Shown here in pieces: positions 57,523 through 64,000 of a stretch of DNA of 64,000 bases. Each line of letters begins with the position of its first letter. The stretch's first letter is position 1. Source of the DNA: Macrosoma leucophasiata (taxonomy: Eukaryota; Arthropoda; Insecta; Lepidoptera; Hedylidae); the NCBI GenBank assembly GCA_036365455.1, contig JAWQUS010000020.1, positions 283,001 to 347,000 on the forward strand, read 5' to 3'. The notes beneath the pieces are model-generated. The model saw nothing but the letters and a program-made list of their open reading frames with translations. It was not told the DNA's origin and made no database searches. The position numbers were made by a program, and so were the translations under genes.

Positions 57523-57707
57523 TCTTAATATATATAAATCTCGTGTCACAATGTTTGTCCTCAATGGACTCCTAAACCACTTAACCGATTATAATAAAAT
57601 TCGCACACCATGTGCAGTTCGATCCAACTTGAGAGATAGGATAGCTTACATTACGCTATTACTAATAGGAGCAGAGCAGCGCGGGCGAAGCCGGGGCGGG
57701 CCGCTAG
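57523..57707 (+). mobile_element. Short Helitron-like element upstream of gene 6
   Basis: A/TCTTAATATATATAAATC start, GCGGGCGAAGCCGGGGC hairpin, and CCGCTAG/T end. 185 bp. Its CTAG end lies 46 bp upstream of the gene 6 TATA box. Confidence 0.6.
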
Positions 57708-57752
57708 TATAATATAAAGACTACATTTAGCCATGCAAGGACACTGAGATAA

Positions 57753-57788
57753 TATATATAGTGTAGCGCTGAAGCAATAAACATCACT
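57753..57788 (+). promoter_or_regulatory. Core promoter of gene 6
   Basis: TATATATA at 57753-57760, GTG, a GCGCTGAAGCAA segment, and ATCACT starting at 57783, 30 bp from the TATA start. Very similar to the gene 7 promoter. Confidence 0.6.
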
Positions 57789-57818
57789 CAACTTGTGACC
57801 ACAAAACACAAAACCAAC

Positions 57819-58819
57819 ATGAAATACTTCGTGAGTATTTTACTCAAATTAAATAATTATTGTATTTAAAGGATTAAGTTACTTTTTGATGAGTTTAAAA
57901 AGATAAAATCGGTAAAGACATTAAATAAAATTAAAAGTACATTAGAATGTACATTCAAGATTACAATGCCCCCTGACCCCGTGGGGACATGGCGTACGGG
58001 GACAACGGGATTAAACATCAACAAATCTTTGTTTTCAGTTTGTAAAAGGGGAAATGAGACATTCTACTGATATACTTAATTACATTAGTATATTATATTT
58101 AGTTTATCTTAGTGATATTCTTGACTACATATATTTTTTAGCTTGATATGTTCTTAGGTTTTCGCGAGCTACACTCATTGAAATAAAACTATTTTTACGG
58201 ATTTATCTCGCGTATACATACGTAAACTAAAAATAAAATTTTAAATATCATTTTAGTTTAATATACGCGAAATAAATCCGTAAAAATAGTTTTATTTCAA
58301 TTTTTAGCTTGTTTGACATGTAGGTATATCAATTGTTATTAATAATTTAATTTGTTTGTTTTTGACGTGTCATCAGAGGTGCCTGTCACCCTAAATGAAT
58401 TCTGATTCTGAAACCAAAAAGTGAAGAATGAGGCAGCTACTCGGTACTCGGCATCATAATATAAATAGAAGGAGACCGAAATGTCTTTATCTTAAACATG
58501 ATTAGAAGATTTAGGTTCGTGACTCGTGACGGGTCCATAATGATATATTGTTATTTTTGTTTTTCAGCTCGTAGCTCTCTTGGCTCTGGCCGTGTGCGTA
58601 GCCGCCGGCAACATCCGTGAGAAGCGCGGCTACCTCGGCGGTATCGGTTACAGCGGCCTCGGCTACAGTGGGCTCGGCTATGGCGGCTACGGCTACGGTG
58701 GCTGGGGTGGATACCGGGGTCTTGGCTACTCCTCCGTAGTGGTTCCCTACAGTGGCTATTACGGCAATGGATACGGTCTCGGATACGGTTACGGCGGATA
58801 CGGCAACGGTTGGTGGTGA
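57819..58819 (+). CDS. Gly/Tyr-rich cuticular protein, subfamily 2 (gene 6)
   Basis: Secreted cuticle protein of 87 residues, the shortest of the cluster. Exon 1 is 57819-57830 (MKYF), the intron 57831-58567 (737 bp, phase 0, containing a MITE at 58178-58300 and a LINE-H UTR scrap near 58040-58095), and exon 2 58568-58819. The signal peptide is about MKYFLVALLALAVCVAA. GNIREKRGYLGGIGYSG follows, then two GLGYSG/GLGYGG units, GYGGWGGYRGLGY, SSVVVPYSGYYG and GYGLGYGYGGYGNGWW. It has one fewer GLGYSG unit than gene 7. Transposon insertion explains much of its long intron. Function is inferred from family. Confidence 0.9.
58178..58300. mobile_element. MITE within the gene 6 intron
   Basis: Arms TTGAAATAAAACTATTTTTA (58178 onward) and TAAAAATAGTTTTATTTCAA (ending 58300) are perfect complements at their tips. 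The homology continues inward (GGATTTATCTCGCGTATA / TATACGCGAAATAAATCC) with small gaps. A half copy is at 47705-47765. The target duplication is unclear. Confidence 0.7.
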
Positions 58820-59203
58820 AAACCAAAATAGTGAACGCTCAATGTGATAATGGTTTCTGTGATTAATTTATTTTAACATCTGTATATATCAAATACAAAA
58901 CATTTATCACAATTTAGTTTTTTTTTATAGTTTGGTGGAAAAATATTATTTTTGAAATCTTTTGATTCTTTAACAAACGAAGGTACAATTGTTGATCCTA
59001 TAAATAAGCGTACTAGTAGCATGATTAAAGAATCAACAATTATTGTGCAAGGTAAGAGTAGCCTGATGTTACTTTAAACTTAATTATGGGATCCACTTCA
59101 GTTTGGGTCTGACATTACAGCTTCAAATGACATACTTTTATGTGTTTCGTAAAACAGGTATAATTGTATAAAGGTAACAAACATAAAATTCCAGCGTTCT
59201 AAA
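58820..59203. other. Gene 6 3' UTR and spacer
   Basis: 58820-58915 aligns with the 3' UTRs of genes 5 and 7 (AGCTCAATGTGAT-like, TATCAAATACAAAACATTTA). Nothing recognised beyond. Confidence 0.5.
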
Positions 59204-59342
59204 GCGGTATGGTTGCGGTGGATACGGCAACTGCTGGTGGTGAAAACCAGAACTATTAAAGTTCAAACTGATATGTGATCCTGTGATATGATATGACATG
59301 ACATATGTGACATATTTCAATTCAAATATAAAATATTTATCG
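59204..59342 (+). pseudogene. Relic 3' end of a subfamily 2 cuticle gene
   Basis: 59205-59243 reads RYGCGGYGNCWW then TGA, matching the YGYGGYGNGWW end of genes 5-7 with Gly-to-Cys changes. The following bases match their 3' UTR (AAAACCAGAACTATTAAAGT; TTCAAATATAAAATATTTAT). Nothing upstream aligns with a signal exon or Gly/Tyr block. It lies 385 bp after gene 6 in the same orientation, probably the remains of a tandem duplicate. Confidence 0.7.
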
Positions 59343-60007
59343 GAGAGTTTTCTAAATGATAAATAACTCTTCATAAATTGCCTCACATTTATACAAGGGT
59401 TATAACCTGACACTACGAAACAGAATACGTATCAGAAAACATTAATTGTCACCAGCGACAGTTTAGGGCGGATTAGTCTTAGTACAGTATTAGCTGCTGA
59501 AAGAAAAAATAAAGATAATATTTTTATTTCGAATGGACCTTTACAGACACTATCAAAGACTTCACTTCATTTCTTCTGTGAATACCTATGACGGCTTATT
59601 ATATTCTGTTGTGGACATATTAGTGGATTCCTCTTGAGTCCATAATACCAATAGCCAATACTATTAGTGGTATGGTGCACTTGAGGGTAAAATTTATCTG
59701 CAAATATAATTTCCACAATGTGTGAAGCTGGGAAAACCTGCGAAAACGTTATTATTGCATTCTAGTTTCTTCTGGCTGGCAAGTCATCGACCATAATAAC
59801 AGTTTATGTTTGCATCATATTATGTTTGTAACTATATGTTTCTTTTTATAAATAAATAAATAAACAAAAATAAACGATTAAAAACAGCGGCAAAGCCAAG
59901 CCATTTGTTCTTATTGTGATTAGTCGAAAGATATAATACACTGGGAAAATGATTTAACGTCGTAGATCAGATTAAGATATTTACTTCTCTCAATAAAACT
60001 ACCTATA
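59343..60007. other. Intergenic, nothing recognised
   Basis: A TAAATAAATAAATAAAC run near 59849 may mark a LINE tail. No gene. Confidence 0.4.
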
Positions 60008-60255
60008 CTGCTGGGAGAGTTCCAGTGTCGGAGCACGAGGACGCAGGCACTCCCGCATAAGCTAACCTGCCGCCAAATGATAGTGTTCAGCACTACCGTG
60101 CTCCGGGTAGATGGTATTAATAGCTCTGTGATAAACATCAAGGAGACAAAATAACATAGTCCTCAGGACAGGACAGTCCGTAATGGACCTACATTTTGAC
60201 TTTGTTTTGATTGATGTCTCACTAACTATCCATCATCATTTCGTAAAAAACAACT
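60008..60255 (+). repeat. SINE-A, diverged
   Basis: TGCTGGGAGAGTTCCAGTGT through CCGCCAAATGATAGTGTTCA to a degraded 3' part. Confidence 0.6.
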
Positions 60256-60369
60256 TAAGGTCCGTCAGAGATAATATATAAATAAATATTCATATTCATA
60301 ATGCGTAAATAAATATTCACGCATTCATATAAACATATTAAACATCCAGCACTCACTAGTTATGGTTAG

Positions 60370-60575
60370 AGTCTCATATAATTAGAGATGGTCTTGGGGA
60401 CGCGATAACCCCACCGCCTCCCTGGTGGAAAAGAATTCCGCTGCTACTCCATAGATTTTAGCATTCCAATAGAGCGGTAGTAAATACAATACCGCGAGAT
60501 AGGAAGCAGCTTCACGTGAGAAACTGCCGCCACTGCGATCACCGATCTGCATGCCAAGCATGGTCATGGCATAAC
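60370..60575 (-). repeat. Interspersed repeat fragment
   Basis: The complement holds GCCATGACCATGCTTGGCAT and CGCAGTGGCGGCAGTTTCTC, related to the CGCTACGCTTGG repeat at 38360-38480 and 45230. Confidence 0.45.
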
Positions 60576-60581
60576 AACGAC

Positions 60582-60798
60582 GACCCGGTTAGTCCAGCGG
60601 TGTGAGATGACCGTTTGGTTCGAAGGGTCGCCGGTTCGATCCCCGCACCGGGACAAATATTTGTATGGCCTACAGATATTTGTTTCGGGTCTAGGTGTTT
60701 GTGTATGTGTTGTATGTGTACAAAGGCACCGACGACACAGGTTTATACCTACTGTGGGGCTGTGAGTGTAAGCGTATTTTATTTTATTTTTATTTTAT
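60582..60798 (+). repeat. SINE-D, tRNA-headed
   Basis: The head starts GACCCGGTTAGTCCAGCGGT with A box TAGTCCAGCGG. B box GGTTCGATCCC is at 60633-60643. The acceptor-like ends CCCGGT and ACCGGG can pair. The body ends GGGGCTGTGAGTGTAAGCGT and a TTTTATTT tail. The attached body and second copy at 63678 show it is a SINE, not a functional tRNA gene. Confidence 0.8.
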
Positions 60799-61239
60799 AT
60801 TCTCCTCTATCGACGGGTATCTTTCAGATTTTTGGCCAGCAGTGAGTTTCAGCTGAAGTGATGACTATGGGATGAGCCATTTGATTTAAGGTACACTCCA
60901 AATGGAAATTATGGCAAAAAAATTAACATACAATTCTCAATTCAGCGGTGTTATCATCAGGCTTTATATCGTGGTTTACTAAAACAGAGCTATGAAGGCA
61001 GTCGTTGCTCACGAAAAATATTATATACTTACTGATAAAAAATAAGAAACACATAATATTACGCAGCACGTGACCGTTAATGTCATTCACGCACATCGAT
61101 CGAAAAAATTAAAAACAGAAGTCGTAATAATTCTAGAAAGGTACATAATTATTTTACTGAATTAATTTAGGAAGGAAATTGCAACAGCCTGTACCTAAGC
61201 ATTAGTTAAAAAAATAAAAGCGACTAAAATATTTGTCTA
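60799..61239. other. Intergenic
   Basis: 60825-60865 has a short LINE-Q-like end (GCCAGCAGTGAGTTTCAGCT). No gene. Confidence 0.4.
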
Positions 61240-61478
61240 CGTAATTTCACGCCCGCATTTTTCGAAAAGGTAGACAGAAGGAAATGCCTGCATTCCTGCT
61301 CAAACACAAACACCCACAATTCGACAGTTACGTTTCGCCTTATGTATTGCGAAATAACTAAATTCCGAGGCTGGCCCTGGGAAACTTCCGAAAAATTTTG
61401 AAATGTCGATTTGCTCTTACCCTCTCGTGGGGATCGAAACCAGGTCCTCAGTGTGCTACCACTAGACTGGTGAAATAT
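61240..61478 (-). repeat. SINE-C, diverged
   Basis: TTTCACGCCCGCATTTTTCG through to GTGCTACCACTAGACTGG. Confidence 0.6.
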
Positions 61479-61497
61479 TTAATTCTTTTTAATGAAT

Positions 61498-61797
61498 TTT
61501 GGTGAAGTTCTAGTGTAGGAGCTTGAGGTCATAGGCACTACCGCATTACCTGTTATGTGCCGCCAGTGTTCAGCACTAGTCTATCGTGTTTCGGTTAGGT
61601 GGTAATGTATGGTCCCGTAATAACTATCACATCAGACATAACAATGAAAGTCTAAGGGATGACAACGCATCTGCATGTTGACCTCTGATTTTAGATGTCT
61701 GTAGATGTTGATGGTTGTAGATGTCTGTAAGCTGAAGTCATCACTTAACCCCTATGTACTGCTAGCTTGTTTGCCACCTCCGTTACATAAAAAAAAC
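61498..61797 (+). repeat. SINE-A, diverged
   Basis: TTTGGTGAAGTTCTAGTGTA to TGCTAGCTTGTTTGCCACCT and an A tail. Contains a small internal TAGATGTCTGTAGATGTTG repeat. Confidence 0.65.
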
Positions 61798-62045
61798 TAC
61801 TGAAGAAGTCATCAGTTAAACATTTAATTACTTGTCGAATAAATTAAATGTTTAACTCAATTAATTTCAAGCGAATATTTGATGCCATCGAAAACCGTTA
61901 GCTTGGAATGAGAGCTTTTGAACAACAGGCACAATATACATATTAAAATGCAGTTAACAGGGGTGACAGGTGAAGATAAATGGTTTTATCCTTATTATAA
62001 TTTTGTTTAAATATTGCATTTAATCGTGCAAGGACGGCGAGTTTG
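61798..62045. other. Upstream region of gene 7
   Basis: No repeat recognised. Presumably holds upstream regulatory sequence. Confidence 0.4.
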
Positions 62046-62081
62046 TATATATAGTGCAACGCTGAAGCAAAAGATATCACT
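62046..62081 (+). promoter_or_regulatory. Core promoter of gene 7
   Basis: TATATATA at 62046-62053, GTG, ACGCTGAAGCAA, and ATCACT starting at 62076, 30 bp from the TATA start. Confidence 0.6.
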
Positions 62082-62115
62082 CTAGTTGTGACCGCAAACT
62101 CCACACTACTTCAAC

Positions 62116-62719
62116 ATGAAATACTTCGTGAGTATTTAAGTATAACACATTTAATGATAAGGTAATTTTTGAAAAATAAAAGTAACATAAATGACAAGAC
62201 CTGCAGATATTTCAAGTATTTTATAGATGTCTTAGGCTTAGCAGAAAATAGCTCATTAAGCAAAGCTATTTGACCAAGTAACGTTGGCACCTTAAATTTG
62301 GGATGTGTGCCCACGTATGGGAATGATGGAGGCATAAAATGCTTCTCGGTATCAAAACTCAAATCAAAAGGAAATGAAAAATTATTCCGAACCACCCGAT
62401 CGCAGGCAGGCTTCATACGGTTCCTAATTAATTTTCAATCATTTTGTTACAGCTCGTAGCTCTCCTGGCTCTGGCCGTGTGCGTAGCCGCCGGCAACGTT
62501 CGTGAAAAGCGCGGCTACCTCGGTGGTATCGGCTACAGCGGCCTCGGCTACAGTGGACTCGGCTACAGCGGACTCGGCTATGGTGGCTACGGCCACGGCG
62601 GCTGGGGTGGATACCGCGGTCTTGGTTACTCCTCCGTAGTGGTGCCCTACGGAGGATACTACGGTAATGGATATGGTCGCGGATACGGCTACGGCGGATA
62701 CGGCAACGGATGGTGGTGA
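62116..62719 (+). CDS. Gly/Tyr-rich cuticular protein, subfamily 2 (gene 7)
   Basis: Secreted cuticle protein of 92 residues. Exon 1 is 62116-62127 (MKYF), the intron 62128-62452 (325 bp, GTGAGT...TTGTTACAG, phase 0), and exon 2 62453-62719. The signal peptide is about MKYFLVALLALAVCVAA. GNVREKRGYLGGIGYSG follows, then three GLGYSG/GLGYGG units, GHGGWGGYRGLGY, SSVVVPYGGYYG and GYGRGYGYGGYGNGWW. Closest to gene 6, from which it differs by one repeat unit and few substitutions. Possible ATTAAA at 62791-62796. Same orientation as genes 5 and 6, consistent with tandem duplication. Confidence 0.91.
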
Positions 62720-62796
62720 ATACCAAAACAGTGAAAGCTCAATGTGATATAGTGTTTCTGTGATTGATATTTAACTTAACTACAATATGTATTAAA

Positions 62797-63677
62797 ATAC
62801 ATAATATTTATCACTTTTCCGTTTTTTGAATTATATCCCATTGTCCGATCCAATCACTTAGTTCGTGTTTGATTGTTGGAGGCGACATGTGGTGTCTTCG
62901 AATCGTAGAGAGTGACGACACGATACCACGCCGACGGCAACGAGCAACTACAGAGGAGTCTTCAATCGCCTCAATTATTCAATAATTTCCATCATTCGCT
63001 CACTTATACCACCACCACAATGAACTGCATGCTTGTTTGCAACTTAAATTACATTTTAAAAAACCTAGTAGGTATCAGTCTACGGTTATGCTGCTCTTTA
63101 TACCTATCATCAATCAATAAATGAATTATCGTAACACTTTTAAAATACCTAACAGTATCAGCCAGATGAGGTGCAAAAAAGAACTATAACTTTCTTTCAG
63201 AGTTCTTTAAAAAATGTGAACGATAATGACAACGATGGCATTACAATGAAGCTTTAAAGGGAAAGCATCTTTGAATTTTTCTATGTATCTGTCAGTAAAT
63301 AGTTGCATGTATCTGTTTACACACAGATAGCAGTAGCAGCATATACGCATCGAGGTCTATAATTTAAATATAAATGTTTATAGGTTGTTAGTAATTTACT
63401 GACTCAAAATGTGGACCACGTAGTAATAGAATTGTTAAATACGTTCGTGACATAAAAAATCGGATAGGGCTATAAATTTCCAAGTTCGATATTGACACAT
63501 ATTAGTCTACAAAATGATTTAATTTCAAAATAAATTTAAATAATAACTAAGGCTAGAATATTCTCAAATATTGAAACAGCCTGGTTGTTGAAACTGACTA
63601 ATGTATGGAATAGAACGAGACAAAATCGTACAAAAAACCGTTGTTTTTTATGTAAATAAAGTGGCAAAGTTTTTGAC
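62797..63677. other. Intergenic
   Basis: 63015-63060 is a SINE-A 3' end (plus; AACTGCATGCTTGTTTGCAA). No gene recognised. Confidence 0.45.
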
Positions 63678-63892
63678 GACCCGATTAGTCTAGCGGTGTG
63701 AGATGACCGTTTGATTCGAATGGTCGCGGGTTCGATCCCCGCACCGGGACAAATATTTGTATGGCCTACAGATATCTGTTTCGGGTCTGGGTGTTTGTGT
63801 ATGTGTTGTATGTGTACAACGGCACCCACGACACAGGTTTAAACCTACTGTGGGGCTGTGAGTGTAAGCGTATTTTATTTTTATATTAAAGT
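63678..63892 (+). repeat. SINE-D, tRNA-headed
   Basis: GACCCGATTAGTCTAGCGGT head with A box TAGTCTAGCGG. B box GGTTCGATCCC is at 63729-63739 within a 5-bp stem GCGGG / CCCGC. Same body and TTTTATTT tail as 60582-60798. Confidence 0.8.
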
Positions 63893-64000
63893 AACATGCA
63901 GTTCACATTGATGTTAAGTGATGACTGTAGCCTATAGACACCCGCAAAAGACAAAGACCAAAGGTCAAAATGTAGATGCGTCGCTTACCCTGACACCTTA
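63893..64000 (-). repeat. SINE-A, cut by window end
   Basis: ACATGCAGTTCACATTGATG to the window edge. Complement of the 3' half. Confidence 0.7.

Noticed and set aside
60582..60652. tRNA gene
   Set aside because: A and B boxes and partial pairing are present, but the anticodon region is unclear. The segment continues into a SINE body shared with 63678-63892.

Overview
The window is a stretch of insect nuclear DNA, almost certainly from a butterfly or moth. It is AT-rich and crowded with short transposon remnants. The only recognisable host genes are small intron-split genes for secreted glycine/tyrosine-rich cuticle proteins. The lepidopteran call rests on the cuticle gene family, the tRNA-headed SINEs, the small Helitron-like elements ending in CAGCTAG, and the RTE/jockey-like LINE tails. 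The species cannot be named from the sequence. || Host genes: seven intact cuticular protein genes in two subfamilies. Subfamily 1 (22461-23655 minus, 29925-30629 minus, 33026-33636 plus, 36705-37318 minus) encodes 157-203 residue proteins: a signal peptide, a conserved REKR-GYL segment, a Gly/Tyr block, a Val-rich repeat core and a second Gly/Tyr/Ala block ending NGWW. Subfamily 2 (53206-53829, 57819-58819, 62116-62719, all plus) encodes 87-92 residue proteins with the same start, REKR-GYL and NGWW end but no Val-rich core. Every gene has a 12-nt coding first exon (MKAF, MKYL or MKYF), a phase-0 intron inside the signal peptide, a TATA box and a CAC-type initiator about 26-33 bp downstream. 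They probably act together as structural proteins secreted by epidermal cells into the cuticle. A gene end at 59204-59342 is a relic of subfamily 2. || The main structural finding is a large inverted duplication, roughly 32670-34190 against 35960-37665, carrying genes 3 and 4 tail to tail. Their 86-bp introns are identical and their promoters nearly so, while the outer arms are clearly diverged. That pattern suggests gene conversion or selection homogenising the gene-bearing part. A spliced-looking signal-peptide-like segment (35699-35815) lies near the centre. || Layout: 1-22 kb has no host gene I can support. It holds LINE 3' ends, MITEs, SINEs, a decayed hAT transposase gene (minus, about 8743-12293) split by a 1545-bp Helitron-like insertion (9413-10957), and a LINE reverse transcriptase tail (17400-18170). 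22-38 kb holds the subfamily 1 cluster with repeats between genes. 38-53 kb is repeats again: a second full Helitron-like copy with a tandem array, piggyBac-like and Harbinger-like MITEs, and a LINE ORF1-like reading frame at about 50376-50843. 53-63 kb holds the subfamily 2 cluster. || Repeat families are named locally. SINE-A is the commonest (more than 20 copies, A-rich 3' end ATGCTTGTTTGCCAC). SINE-B has an A-box head and an ATT tail. SINE-C is tRNA-derived. SINE-D and SINE-E are tRNA-derived with good A and B boxes. LINE-H has a TTTGAG hexamer tail, LINE-T ends RDLA-stop then ATAC repeats, and LINE-Q ends with a VQQWTSFG-like peptide. All calls were made by eye; no alignment or database search was run.
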